From a bacterium (GTDB taxonomy: Bacteria > JAJVIF01 > JAGGVT01), in assembly GCA_021157815.1 (NCBI GenBank), contig JAGGVT010000096.1, positions 10,942-74,941 on the forward strand: DNA of 64,000 nucleotides, read 5' to 3'. The position numbers and the translations under genes were made by a program. Positions 1-9,709 of this stretch are shown here, piece after piece. Position 1 is the stretch's first letter. Each line of letters begins with the position of its first letter. A model generated the notes under the pieces. It saw only the letters and a list, made by a program, of their open reading frames with translations, was not told the DNA's origin and made no database searches.

Positions 1-3000
1 CCGTCAGGCATCCTTTTGAAAAAGGCGTTAAGACCGAACCGGCATCAGCGCTGAATCGTCTTGATCTGGATGTTTTCGACCTGGCGATTGTCATAGTGCC
101 ATACAGCGCGAGTTACAAATCCTTCCCTCTTCTTGATGTCAACGCATATTCGAAACTATGCCAGAATGTTGACGGTTTCACCAGGGAACTCGCGGATTTA
201 ACTCACAACCCGCATGCCTGCCCCTATTATCTTGTTGTTGACGAGTCTGGTTTGGATGAGCACGACTACAACAGATTCGAAATGGGCACAACGGATGTAC
301 TGGTTCCGGCTTATTTCGCGGCAAATGGCAAGTTCAGGATTTACCTGACAATGGGTTACGGCGCGAGCGCTGATTTCACAACACGGCTTAGCCCGGTCTA
401 TTACAACCCTGAGTTCAACCGCAAATCCGCGTGGAAAGTCGAAGTAATTCCGCCTGAGGGCGAAAACCCTCCCGCATTAGGCAACACGTGGAATGAGATT
501 GATACATCAACGACTTACGACGTTACAATAAAAGTATATGACTGGCAGCAAAACGCGACAGTGGCGACCAAATATCCTGATTATGAAAACCGTGACCATA
601 TCTATGCTTCATCAAAAGTCAAACGCGTTACAGCTGAAGTTATGAATATGACAAATGATTTGAGATGGGAGTACACACCGGTAAGCGGCGATGGTTCCCC
701 TCTTGACCCGTTGATTTACAAAGTGAAAATAGCAAATGAAAAAGGGCTTTCAGCCGGAGAACATTTCGGGCTTGTCAAAGTAAGCGATGAACGGCATCCG
801 GCGTTAGCCGCCGATGTCGGTACGATTGACTCTCTGGTGCACAGTCCTGATGGAGGTACGCTGTATTGGAACACGATACCTGAATTCGCGACATATCAGA
901 TTTTCACAGCGACTGTTGTTCCCGGTGACGGCATCACTGTCATACATCCAAACGGCGGTGAAACATGGGGGATTAGCTCATCGCAGACAGTAACATGGTC
1001 ATCGACGGGTACAATCGCAAATGTGAACATCGAACTTTCTCTGGACAGCGGCAGCAATTTCACAGTTCCAATCGCCAATACCGTTCCGAATACAGGTTCA
1101 TTTATCTATAATCCTGTTGGGAATTTCCCCACTGAAAATGCGAGAGTAAGGATTTACAATTCGCTCGACGCTACCATCGTTGATGAATCGGACAACGATT
1201 TCACAATAGAGGATATCCAGGGGCCAATTCAGGTAATCACGCCAAACGGCGGCGAAATCTGGGCTAAAAACACCCAGCAGAATATTACATGGACTGCCGA
1301 TGCTGATATTACCTATGTCAGGATTTATCTGTCCATGGATTCCGGCCTGAGTTACACAATTCCAATCACCGGTTCAACGCAAAACGATGGAATCCATCAG
1401 TGGAACATACCGGAAGAAGCCATTGGAATTAATAACAGAATTAAAGTGCAAAAACTCACAGATCCGTTGATTTTCGATGAAAGCGACGCTGATTTTCAGG
1501 TTGTTTGCCCGGTACTTAATCCGCCAGCGAGTGTTACAGCCTCCGATGGCACATATAATGACAAAGTCTCCGTTTACTGGGATGAAGTCGCAGGAGCATC
1601 CGGATATGATATCTACCGCGATAATGTACTGCAGGTTGCCAATCATCCTGCATTATCATGGGAGGATGTCGCTGTTGTTCCCGGAACCATTTACAATTAT
1701 CAGATTGCATCAATAAACTCCTGCGGAGCCGGCCTAAAGGGGCCCGCCGACCCGGGTGAACCCGGAAATGCGTGTGTTTTACCCACATCGCCAACCGGAG
1801 TAAGCGCGACTGATGGCAATTTCCCCGATAAGGTAACAGTTACCTGGAACGCCGTGGCAGGTGTAACCGGATACAACATCTACCGCGATTCCATTTTGCA
1901 GCAGGGCAATTACACATTGCTTACATGGGATGACACATCAGTAACTCCGGGAGTGATATACAACTACCAGGTTGAAGCGTTTAACGGTTGCGGAACAAGC
2001 GCCAAATCTCCCGCCGACCCGGGCGAGTCCGGACATGCGTGTGTTCTGCCGGATTTCCCAACCGGTGTGGACGCGACTGATGACGCTTTTCCCGACAGGG
2101 TTACCGTTTCATGGAACGTTGTGATAGGCGCGACCGGTTACGATATCTACCGCGACAGCGGACTTGTGCAGGATGATTTCGTTGGATTAACATGGGATGA
2201 CATGACTGTAGTTCCGGGAACAGTTTATTACTACCAGGTTGAAGCTGTGAATACCTGCGGTAACGGGGCAATTGCTCCACCTGATCCCGGCGAACCCGGA
2301 AACGCGTGCGTTATGCCATTACCGCCAACCGGAGTAAGCGCGACTGACGGTAATTTCCCGGACAAGGTAACTGTTTCATGGAATGCTGCAGTCGGCGCAA
2401 CCGGATACAATATATACCGCGATTCTGTTGTGCAGCTGGCAAACCATCCCGGCATAACATGGGATGACATGACAGTAACTCCGGGAGTGGTTTACAACTA
2501 CCAGGTTGAAACAGTTAACGGCTGCGGAACAAGCGCCCTGGCTCCCGTTGCCCCCGGTGAACCCGGCAATGCGTGCGTTCTCCCTGTCGCACCGGCGTGG
2601 ATTACAGCATCGGATGGCACTTTCACAGACAGAATTCAAATCGACTGGGCGCTTGTTGCGGGAGCGACAGGATATAATATCTATAGGGATTTGAATCCGG
2701 TGCCTGTCGCAACGAATGTAGCCGCTCCAACATGGGATGATTCCGCTGTAAACATCTGTGAAAATCACGATTATGAGGCTTCCGCCGTTTCAGCATGCGG
2801 CGAGGGGCCCAAATCCGCCAGCGACACGGGTTATTCAGAGGAATTCCCTGCCGCTCCGACAGGTGTGAATGCAACCGATGACGCTTTTCCTGACAAAGTT
2901 ACCGTCTCATGGAACGCGGTAACTGGAGCGACAAGTTACGACATTTACCGCGATACAATACTTGTTCAGGATGATTTTGCGGGTTTGACATGGGATGACA

Positions 3001-4661
3001 CGACTGTAACTCCGGGAACTATTTATAATTACCAGGTTGAAGCGGTCAACGCCTGCGGCAATGGGCCTATTGCGCCGGGAGCGCCGGGCGAACCCGGCAA
3101 CGCTTGTGTTTTACCAACAGACCCAACTGGAGTCGATGCGACTGACGGCACTTTCCCGGACAAGGTAACAGTATCATGGAACGCCGTTGGGGGAGCGACT
3201 GGATATAACATCTATAGGGATAGCGGACTGGTGCAGGCTAATCACCCCGGTATTACATGGGATGACACGACAGCAGTTCCTCCTGTTGTTTACAACTACC
3301 AGGTTGAAGCGATAAACGGCTGCGGTGTCAGCAATAAAGCTCCTGCCGACCCGGGTGAACCCGGCAATGCATGCGAACTTCCGGATACTCCAACCGGACT
3401 TGCAGCATCAGACGGTACTCACACTGACAGAGTTCAGCTCAGTTGGACCGCCGCTGCTGGCGCGCTGTCTTACGACATCATCCGAAATTCAGGTTTCCTG
3501 ATTAATGTACCGGGAATAACCCATGACGACATGACCGCCACGGCGGGAGTGATTTACACGTACGAGGTTGAAGCGGTAAACGCATGCGGCAACAGCCCGG
3601 CTTCAGCAGCGGATACCGGTTACGCTTTCGCTTGCGCGGCTGATACAAACGATACATGTGGAACAGCTGATCAAATGTTTATGAACAATTTCGTAACGGG
3701 ACACTCCGTATCAGGATGCGTTGACATGATTGATGAGGACTGGTTTTATGTGTATGCTCCTCCAAATGGAATTACAGCGGCAAGTACAATAGACATCACA
3801 ATGCCATCCGGCACGCTGGATATTGAAGTTTATGGAATCGACCCGGGCGGAACATGCCCCGGAGCGCTGATTACATCGCAAACCAACATTGGAACAACAA
3901 CAGTTAATGTTCCAGCAAGTTCGTTAAGCCTTCTCTACATTAAACTGATAGGCAACTCCGGAGAGGTCAGTTACACAATGGATTTGGATCTTGCCCCATG
4001 GATAACAAATATGCCTGTTCAGGTGTGTGTCGCGACCGATGACGGCACACCCGGCGGCAACTGGCCATACGACGGCACGAATTACCTTGATCTTGCACGA
4101 CTTAACCAGATGATAACATGGGCTAATAATTTCTGGCATCAATATGGTTATAACCTCAATTGGGATGGCTCCACTGTAACAATCATGGATTGGATCTATT
4201 ACAATCTGGATAATGGCGCGGAAGTCAACGCAATGCACACCGCTTATCATACTAACAATCTGCTAACTCTCTACTGGGTCAACCAGCTTGATCCACCGCA
4301 TAATACCGCGTACTGCAGGTGTTATACTCCTGAATCAGCGCATAATGTAAATAATGTCTTCACCGCCTACAGTCCGAATGTGTGGACATGGGAATCGGTT
4401 GTTGAACATGAGAACGGTCATGCGATGGCTTATTATTTCGATGAATATCTATATAATGCCGGCGGATGCGCCTGCGGAGACAATGGCTGTCTCGGCTATG
4501 TTCCGTGGCTCTACTGGTGCGATAATGGCTGTTACAACGGCAACCTGATGTATTACCATCAGATGGGCTGGACATGGGATTTGTTTAACCTTGTTAACGG
4601 CCAATGGCAGCAGATAAATGAATTTAACTTTAACAATCCAACCAATTATCCGTGGTTCTGA
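1..4661 (+). CDS. Giant secreted modular protein with FnIII repeats and HExxH metallopeptidase-like C-terminus (5' truncated)
   Basis: The reading frame is open from base 3, and the first codons already encode the family module (HPFEKG, NRLDLDVFD). The gene therefore starts left of the window; the GTG at 96 is not a real start. Order of parts: shared N-terminal module to about 920 (FNRKSAWKVEV, EFATYQIF); two Ser/Thr-rich Kre9-like domains (PNGGE-W, about 935-1500); eight fibronectin III-like repeats (about 1516-3620), similar enough at DNA level to suggest recent intragenic duplication; a pre-peptidase-C-like beta domain (about 3630-3990); and a C-terminal domain with HENGH at 4407-4421, followed by a Cys-rich loop and NLMYYH. 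HExxH is the zincin zinc site, and NLM resembles a metzincin Met-turn, but the spacing is not canonical. Probably an exported zinc peptidase or adhesin; peptidase activity is inferred. Confidence 0.85.
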   Translation, partial: VRHPFEKGVKTEPASALNRLDLDVFDLAIVIVPYSASYKSFPLLDVNAYSKLCQNVDGFTRELADLTHNPHACPYYLVVDESGLDEHDYNRFEMGTTDVLVPAYFAANGKFRIYLTMGYGASADFTTRLSPVYYNPEFNRKSAWKVEVIPPEGENPPALGNTWNEIDTSTTYDVTIKVYDWQQNATVATKYPDYENRDHIYASSKVKRVTAEVMNMTNDLRWEYTPVSGDGSPLDPLIYKVKIANEKGLSAGEHFGLVKVSDERHPALAADVGTIDSLVHSPDGGTLYWNTIPEFATYQIFTATVVPGDGITVIHPNGGETWGISSSQTVTWSSTGTIANVNIELSLDSGSNFTVPIANTVPNTGSFIYNPVGNFPTENARVRIYNSLDATIVDESDNDFTIEDIQGPIQVITPNGGEIWAKNTQQNITWTADADITYVRIYLSMDSGLSYTIPITGSTQNDGIHQWNIPEEAIGINNRIKVQKLTDPLIFDESDADFQVVCPVLNPPASVTASDGTYNDKVSVYWDEVAGASGYDIYRDNVLQVANHPALSWEDVAVVPGTIYNYQIASINSCGAGLKGPADPGEPGNACVLPTSPTGVSATDGNFPDKVTVTWNAVAGVTGYNIYRDSILQQGNYTLLTWDDTSVTPGVIYNYQVEAFNGCGTSAKSPADPGESGHACVLPDFPTGVDATDDAFPDRVTVSWNVVIGATGYDIYRDSGLVQDDFVGLTWDDMTVVPGTVYYYQVEAVNTCGNGAIAPPDPGEPGNACVMPLPPTGVSATDGNFPDKVTVSWNAAVGATGYNIYRDSVVQLANHPGITWDDMTVTPGVVYNYQVETVNGCGTSALAPVAPGEPGNACVLPVAPAWITASDGTFTDRIQIDWALVAGATGYNIYRDLNPVPVATNVAAPTWDDSAVNICENHDYEASAVSACGEGPKSASDTGYSEEFPAAPTGVNATDDAFPDKVTVSWNAVTGATSYDIYRDTILVQDDFAGLTWDDTTVTPGTIYNYQVEAVNACGNGPIAPGAPGEPGNACVLPTDPTGVDATDGTFPDKVTVSWNAVGGATGYNIYRDSGLVQANHPGITWDDTTAVPPVVYNYQVEAINGCGVSNKAPADPGEPGNACELPDTPTGLAASDGTHTDRVQLSWTAAAGALSYDIIRNSGFLINVPGITHDDMTATAGVIYTYEVEAVNACGNSPASAADTGYAFACAADTNDTCGTADQMFMNNFVTGHSVSGCVDMIDEDWFYVYAPPNGITAASTIDITMPSGTLDIEVYGIDPGGTCPGALITSQTNIGTTTVNVPASSLSLLYIKLIGNSGEVSYTMDLDLAPWITNMPVQVCVATDDGTPGGNWPYDGTNYLDLARLNQMITWANNFWHQYGYNLNWDGSTVTIMDWIYYNLDNGAEVNAMHTAYHTNNLLTLYWVNQLDPPHNTAYCRCYTPESAHNVNNVFTAYSPNVWTWESVVEHENGHAMAYYFDEYLYNAGGCACGDNGCLGYVPWLYWCDNGCYNGNLMYYHQMGWTWDLFNLVNGQWQQINEFNFNNPTNYPWF

Positions 4662-4662
4662 T

Positions 4663-4670
4663 AAGGGAGG
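4663..4670 (+). promoter_or_regulatory. Ribosome binding site of the 4680 gene
   Basis: AAGGGAGG lies 9 nt before the ATG at 4680 and directly after the stop of the preceding giant gene. This supports co-transcription of the two genes and fixes the start of the second. Confidence 0.7.
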
Positions 4671-4679
4671 ACTACGAAA

Positions 4680-5276
4680 ATGAAAAAACTAATTTATATC
4701 TCCATCATGGCATGTTTTGTAGTGGGGTTTTTCGCAATGCCGGCAAGCGCGTTAAGCCACAACGCCGAGAAATTCCTTCAGGCATGCACAGCATTGGATT
4801 CTGTCTTCCCGCCTCGAAACTGGGATAAATACGATCTTCGGGACGCCGCGCTGGAAGTTCTCGATGAAATCGAAGACGGCACTTTCAACGCCTGGCCAAC
4901 CGAGCCAACCGATTTCTGCCTCAAAACGCTCGGATACACACAATTCCCCGAGGACGTTGACAGGATTATCGCTTACGAGGATGACCTGACATATTCAGTC
5001 CTGCGCTCATTAAAAGGATTTCCATCCGTAAAAGCGATTGAATGCCATTACAGATGGCTTGACAACGAGATTATGCCCAAGCGTGAACTGGCATTTCAGG
5101 GTCTTGCGGATATCGATTTCAACAAGCTAAAGAAACCCGATAAGTGGCGCAGCGATGTCCTTGCAAAGCTTATAAACGCAAGGCAAAAAGAGAAAGTTGA
5201 CTGGCTGATTAAGATTCTGGATAAATCAATTACAAAGGTCGAATCTTTCAAGATTAAGAAAGCGCCTAAGAAGTAG
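4680..5276 (+). CDS. Small secreted alpha-helical protein of unknown function
   Basis: A 198-residue protein that I do not recognise. It begins with a clear Sec signal peptide (MKKLIYISIMACF, then PASA before the probable cleavage at about residue 24). The mature part is mostly helical and charged, with no obvious catalytic motif, and ends in a Lys-rich tail (KIKKAPKK). A strong ribosome site places its start 18 nt after the stop of the giant metallopeptidase-like gene, so the two are probably one transcript. It could be a partner, chaperone or inhibitor of the large protein, but only the neighbourhood supports that. It converges on the TauE-like gene with 24 nt between them. Confidence 0.75.
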   Translation: MKKLIYISIMACFVVGFFAMPASALSHNAEKFLQACTALDSVFPPRNWDKYDLRDAALEVLDEIEDGTFNAWPTEPTDFCLKTLGYTQFPEDVDRIIAYEDDLTYSVLRSLKGFPSVKAIECHYRWLDNEIMPKRELAFQGLADIDFNKLKKPDKWRSDVLAKLINARQKEKVDWLIKILDKSITKVESFKIKKAPKK

Positions 5277-5300
5277 GATAAATACAATAATTTACCAATC

Positions 5301-6098
5301 TTATTGCTTTGCCATATAAATATTTACTAACATAAGCACTGCTGCTAAAAGCGTTGTTACAGCAAACAGAAGTTTCAATGTTTTCGGTTTTGTCTTAAGT
5401 GCAATCCTGCTGCCAATAATACCTCCTATAATTGTAACTGCAGCAAGCGGTACAGCCAGGGCTGGATTGAAACTCTCATGCATCGTATGCCCAATAAATC
5501 CAGCAAAAGCTGTTGATGCAACCATTGCCGATGCTGTTCCCACGGCAATGCGCATTGGTACGCCACACGCCAGCACCATCAGCGGTACCAGAAATGAGCC
5601 GCCGGAAACTCCAACCATGCCGGCAAAAAATCCGCTGGCAACAGCAATCGGAACAGTTAGCCACAAATTTATTGGGTAAATATCATCACCAGATTTGAGA
5701 TTCCAGAATCCAATGCGAGCGCTATCTTGTTTCCTGCGTTCATCCACTTGGAACAACATCATGATGCCCGCGACAACAAGAAGCAATGAGAAGATGATTT
5801 TCATCTCCCTGCCAGTGAAATGCTGCGCGAGGAATCCGCCAGCAAACGCCATGACGAGGGTTATTCCGCCCATGAACAAAAATAAAGGGAATGAAAGCGC
5901 TTTGGATTTATGGAAAACAAAAGACGCTGCAAGCGCGGTTGCGAAAAGCACAAACTGCCCTGTTAAAGCGGCATCGTGCATCGGAATACCCGCCAGAACA
6001 AGTGTTAACACATAAAAATTCCCCCCGCCACGTCCAACCATTGTCATTACGATGGACAAAGCGAAAAACACAGCGCCGATTATAGCTACTTTATACAT
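5301..6098 (-). CDS. TauE/SafE family membrane permease
   Basis: 265 residues, almost entirely hydrophobic, with about eight membrane segments. Each half carries a Gly-rich motif in the same setting (VGRGGGNFYV near residue 20, VGVSGGSFLVPL near 165), the internal twofold repeat of the TauE/SafE (former DUF81) family. Members export sulfite, sulfoacetate or related organosulfur anions, although many remain uncharacterised. It is preceded by the aminotransferase gene with only 29 nt between them, so the two are probably co-transcribed. If so, export of an anion formed during amino-acid or sulfonate breakdown is a reasonable but unproven guess. The substrate cannot be read from the sequence. 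Confidence 0.85.
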   Translation of the reverse strand: MYKVAIIGAVFFALSIVMTMVGRGGGNFYVLTLVLAGIPMHDAALTGQFVLFATALAASFVFHKSKALSFPLFLFMGGITLVMAFAGGFLAQHFTGREMKIIFSLLLVVAGIMMLFQVDERRKQDSARIGFWNLKSGDDIYPINLWLTVPIAVASGFFAGMVGVSGGSFLVPLMVLACGVPMRIAVGTASAMVASTAFAGFIGHTMHESFNPALAVPLAAVTIIGGIIGSRIALKTKPKTLKLLFAVTTLLAAVLMLVNIYMAKQ

Positions 6099-6127
6099 GG
6101 AATATTTTCCCTATCAGAATTGCAATC

Positions 6128-7300
6128 TTACCTCAGATATTTTTCCATTCTGTCGAAAGCCGTGTTTATCATTTCATCCGGCACACAGAATGACAGCCTT
6201 AAATGTCCCTCGCCTGTAGATCCAAATGCAACGCCGGGCGTCGTCGAGACTTTTGCCTCTTTCAGCATTTTCTTGCAGAACGATGCTGAATCATGCGAGC
6301 CTTCATCAGTCAGTATTTTCGGGAACATCAGATATGAACCGCCGGGTTTTTTGTATTCAAAAAAAGATGAAAGCCCATCCAGACGTTCGCACATCAGATT
6401 CCTAGCGTGAAGATATTTTTCTCTGTAATCACTAACACAATCCTGCGAACCCTTTAGAGCAGCCAGCGCAGCATACTGCGATACAACTGGGGCACATATC
6501 GCAAAAGGAATATGAGCTTTGCTGATTTGCGGAATCCATTCCTCATCCGCGTGAAGGTAGCCGACTCTCCAGCCTGTCATGGCGTATGTTTTAGTAAACG
6601 TAAAGCAACTGATTGCGTTTTTCCTCATTTCGGGAATGGATGCAATGCTGAAATGCTTGTGCCCATCGAAAACGAAATACTCGTACGCCTCATCGGTTAT
6701 CACAACCAGGTTGTGCTCCAGCGCTATCGCAGCAAGCTGGCGAAGTTCATCCTCGCTGAAAACCGTTCCGGTCGGATTGGATGGTGAACAGTACAGAATC
6801 GCTCTTGTTCGTGGTGTAATCGCCTTTTTGATTGCATCAATATCCAGCCTGAAATCCTCTTCTTCGATTAGAGGAACCAAAACTGGTTTACCGGATGCTA
6901 TATCAACCTGACGTATGTGGGTGGAGTATGTCGGCGTTGGCAGAATGACCTCATCGCCGGGGTCAATTACAGCCATTACCGCCGCTGCCAAACCCTCAAT
7001 TGCTCCGACTGTTACAATAACCTGAGCGGGATTTGCATCAATGTTGTTGTCCCGTTTTAGTTTAAGAGCGATTTCATCGCGAAGCGCTTTCAGGCCTGAT
7101 GATTCAGTATATCCGCCTGTAAGGTCGCTCTGAATGGCATCGATAGCGGCATCTTTAATGTGCTGCGGAGTTCCTGAGGTTGGTTTTGCCCACGACAGAA
7201 ACGCGACATCCTCAATCTCTTTGGATAAGCGCGTCATTTCATGAATCGCGGATTTGCTGATTCGATTTATTCGTTCTGATACTCTAATTAAATTACTCAT
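6128..7300 (-). CDS. PLP-dependent class I/II aminotransferase
   Basis: 390 residues, the normal length for a fold-type I aminotransferase of the aspartate aminotransferase superfamily. Visible landmarks are SNPTG (Asn about 175, PLP ring contact), DEAYEYF (Asp about 203, pyridine nitrogen) and FTKTYAMTGWR with the Schiff-base Lys at about 237, followed by the Arg-containing WRVGY stretch. The reaction is transfer of an amino group from an amino acid to a 2-oxo acid; the donor cannot be assigned. The start is well supported: GGAAGGAGATAATC stands directly before the ATG. The TauE/SafE gene follows at 29 nt, suggesting a two-gene transcript. Confidence 0.9.
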   Translation of the reverse strand: MSNLIRVSERINRISKSAIHEMTRLSKEIEDVAFLSWAKPTSGTPQHIKDAAIDAIQSDLTGGYTESSGLKALRDEIALKLKRDNNIDANPAQVIVTVGAIEGLAAAVMAVIDPGDEVILPTPTYSTHIRQVDIASGKPVLVPLIEEEDFRLDIDAIKKAITPRTRAILYCSPSNPTGTVFSEDELRQLAAIALEHNLVVITDEAYEYFVFDGHKHFSIASIPEMRKNAISCFTFTKTYAMTGWRVGYLHADEEWIPQISKAHIPFAICAPVVSQYAALAALKGSQDCVSDYREKYLHARNLMCERLDGLSSFFEYKKPGGSYLMFPKILTDEGSHDSASFCKKMLKEAKVSTTPGVAFGSTGEGHLRLSFCVPDEMINTAFDRMEKYLR

Positions 7301-7700
7301 GATTATCTCCTTCCAGTGATGTTGATCAAAGCAAGTTTATGTTACCACCGGAGGTTGTTATATTCCAGTTATCGCTCACTACCCAAAATCCGCAATAGGA
7401 TATTTTTGTAACACCTGCAGCTCGCAGGTTGTGTGGAAAACGCTCGTTTTTCCCGTTAACATTGAATTCACCAATTGGGTGATAAATTGTCATTCTGAAC
7501 TTGATTCAGAATCCATATCTTTTTCGCTTGTCAAGATGGATTCCGGGTCAAGCCCGGAATAACAACGAGTTCAATCGCGGATTTAGGGTATTCACTTACG
7601 ATTCATGTCTGATAGATACCAATAAGCCGGTATGTTCTTTATTAATCAGTAATACGGTAATAGGTCTCTAATTTAACCGGACAGCAGTGACATTATATAA
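7301..7700. other. Intergenic region with a REP doublet
   Basis: 400 bases without a convincing gene. It holds a hairpin at about 7409-7433 (ACACCTGC paired with GCAGGTTGT) and the REP doublet at 7487-7565. The side next to the helicase gene is AT-rich. No clear promoter for the aminotransferase gene was identified. Confidence 0.6.
7487..7565. repeat. REPIN-like doublet of two inverted REP palindromes
   Basis: The left unit (7487-7516) reads TTGTCATTCTGAAC-TTGATTCAGAATCCAT. The right unit (7536-7565) is the inverted version with arms CCGGG/CCCGG: ATTCCGGGTCAAGCCCGGAAT at 7540-7560. Outer sequence (TTGTCATT, AATCCAT) is conserved and the stem arms have changed together, which implies selection for the hairpin. 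The same unit occurs at 24750-24781 beside a REP-associated transposase, and a longer-stem variant is at 37688-37721. Confidence 0.75.
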
Positions 7701-9599
7701 TTAACAAAGATTTCTAACGAATTGTTCTCCATCAATTGATTCTACTGGTCCACCCCTCAGCATTGAAGTATGTTGTCTTAACCCATGATTTGGTCGACCA
7801 GAATGTGCAGTTGGTCCGCTACGTTGTTTTGCCCAAGTCATGAATAACATTTCTGTCGACCTTGTCATTGCCACATATAGTAATCTTCGTTCCTCATCAA
7901 AATCTTCTTGGGGAAATGGAATTAAATCATTTTCTGCCCCAATCACGATTGTGGCACGAACTGTTAATCCTTTTGATTGTCTCATTCTCATTAATCGAAC
8001 ACCATGTGAATGACTAGATAATATGTCTTTTCCAATAGGTTGTATTTGTCCAATGTAAAAACCAAGATTCTTCCCCTTGTCTATTAAGTCATCAATTTCT
8101 ATTAAAAGCTGTTTTAAATCATCTGTGCATTCAGGCAGCTGACCATTTTCCATTTGTTCCAGAATCCATTTGCCCCAGTAAATATCTTCATCATCTGGGA
8201 CTTGAGTCAATTCGATAAAATTGGTCATTGATTCCCATAGTTTTTTTGCTTGTTTCTTTCCATGTATTGGTGAAGAGGAAAAATTATTCGTTGCTTCATC
8301 AAAAAACGCCTGGCTAAAGCTTATTTGTGCTTCCTTAGCTTTTTGATACAGAAAGCTTATGAATTTAGCACCGATACCTTTAGTCATTTCCATTAAGCTC
8401 CACCAAGCTAAGGAATCTTTTTCGTTTGATAAGAGCGATAGTATTTCAATTACATATCTATTACTTTGATCCTCAAGTATTACATTGATTTTATCTGTTT
8501 CAGAAAAGGGAATGTTGAGCTCCTCAAGATTATCCTTTATCAATTTTGTAAATATGCCTTGTCGATCCTTTCTTGATAGTATAAGAATGTCGGATGGGTC
8601 TATATGTTGCGAGTTTATCATCCATTTTGTTAGTTTTGAGACACCTTTTGCTTCCTCCTCCTCATTTCTAAATCTTAACAGACCTACATGCCCCTCATCA
8701 GATTGCTCATAACAATCTAATGTATATGGAGATTGTTCATCTGTACTACCTTGGATTACAAACTGAGACCACTCAAATAATTTCCTTGGTAGTCTTCGGC
8801 AGATTGTAAGTCCATAATCTTTAATAGGTGTAAATTCGTTAGGGAATCTAAGAATTCCTTTAGGATGTGCATTTCGAAAAGAGTAAATGGATTGTTTGTC
8901 ATCGCCGATCGCAAAGATCGAGATTTCTCTATCTGATAAACGACGAAGAACCTCAAGATCACAAGCATTTAAATCCTGGTATTCATCAACAATAATAATA
9001 TCATAATCGATTCCCTTCAAATGATCATGGTCTCTCAATGCACATCTAAGCAGATCAGGTAATTCTTCAAGAAGTGTATAACCAAATATCGAGCGATGCA
9101 CAAGCCATATGCCCATGAATTTTGCTCTTTCTTGGGTTGAAATTTCTGTATTTTCTTGCTCTGACAATGATTCCCATTTTGCTGCCATCTCCTTTATTAA
9201 ATTATCCAGTAGTTTTACTTTTACACCAACAAGTTTTGCAAGATGCCGCCGAATGAGAAGTCGTTTTTCAACATCATTAGGAATGCGTAATGGAACAGGG
9301 AATTCAGCACATCCTTCATTCTGCAAAACAACAGAAATAGAAAACGAGTGAAGTGTACTTGGTTTAGCAAGTTTTTCTGATTCAATATTTTCAAGTTTTG
9401 TTGCTAATTCTGCAGTAGCTGCCCTTGTAAAAGTAATGAATTTTACTTTAGCAGGATTGTCCTCTGAATTTATAAGTCTGTTTGTTAACTCAACTGCGGT
9501 AAGGCTTTTACCTGTCCCTGGTCCAGCTATAACGCGTCCATTCTTTTCCACAGGATGGCTGATTATTTCTTTCTGCTCATCAGTGAATTCTATGGCCAT
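7701..9599 (-). CDS. UvrD/Rep-like superfamily I DNA helicase
   Basis: 632 residues. Motifs in order: Walker A AGPGTGKS (residues 25-32), ITFTRAATAEL (motif Ia, about 54-64), Walker B/motif II VDEYQDL (about 204-210), GDDKQSIYSFRNA (motif III, about 232-244), QSKGLT (motif V region) and LLYVAMTRS (motif VI, near 585). It is a 3'-5' DNA helicase of the UvrD/Rep/PcrA class, shorter than housekeeping UvrD (about 720) and without an extra nuclease domain that I can see. The gene stands alone and is visibly AT-richer than its neighbours, suggesting lateral acquisition. GajB of the Gabija defence system is also UvrD-like, but no GajA/OLD nuclease is adjacent, so no defence role is claimed. AAAGGAT precedes the ATG. 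Confidence 0.9.
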   Translation of the reverse strand: MAIEFTDEQKEIISHPVEKNGRVIAGPGTGKSLTAVELTNRLINSEDNPAKVKFITFTRAATAELATKLENIESEKLAKPSTLHSFSISVVLQNEGCAEFPVPLRIPNDVEKRLLIRRHLAKLVGVKVKLLDNLIKEMAAKWESLSEQENTEISTQERAKFMGIWLVHRSIFGYTLLEELPDLLRCALRDHDHLKGIDYDIIIVDEYQDLNACDLEVLRRLSDREISIFAIGDDKQSIYSFRNAHPKGILRFPNEFTPIKDYGLTICRRLPRKLFEWSQFVIQGSTDEQSPYTLDCYEQSDEGHVGLLRFRNEEEEAKGVSKLTKWMINSQHIDPSDILILSRKDRQGIFTKLIKDNLEELNIPFSETDKINVILEDQSNRYVIEILSLLSNEKDSLAWWSLMEMTKGIGAKFISFLYQKAKEAQISFSQAFFDEATNNFSSSPIHGKKQAKKLWESMTNFIELTQVPDDEDIYWGKWILEQMENGQLPECTDDLKQLLIEIDDLIDKGKNLGFYIGQIQPIGKDILSSHSHGVRLMRMRQSKGLTVRATIVIGAENDLIPFPQEDFDEERRLLYVAMTRSTEMLFMTWAKQRSGPTAHSGRPNHGLRQHTSMLRGGPVESIDGEQFVRNLC

Positions 9600-9709
9600 T
9601 TATATATCCTTTATAAGTTTTTCCTTAACAATCATCCACAATTGGAATGCTATCTCACAATTCATTAATCATTTATCCTTTTCGTTCTCTCGCTACATAT
9701 TAAATCCCT

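Noticed and set aside
96-4661. Start of the first gene at the GTG at 96
   Set aside because: The same frame is open back to base 3 and encodes conserved family residues (HPFEKG, NRLDLDVFD), so the gene is truncated by the window edge.
7701-9599. Gabija defence system
   Set aside because: Only the UvrD-like half is present, with no GajA/OLD nuclease next to it.
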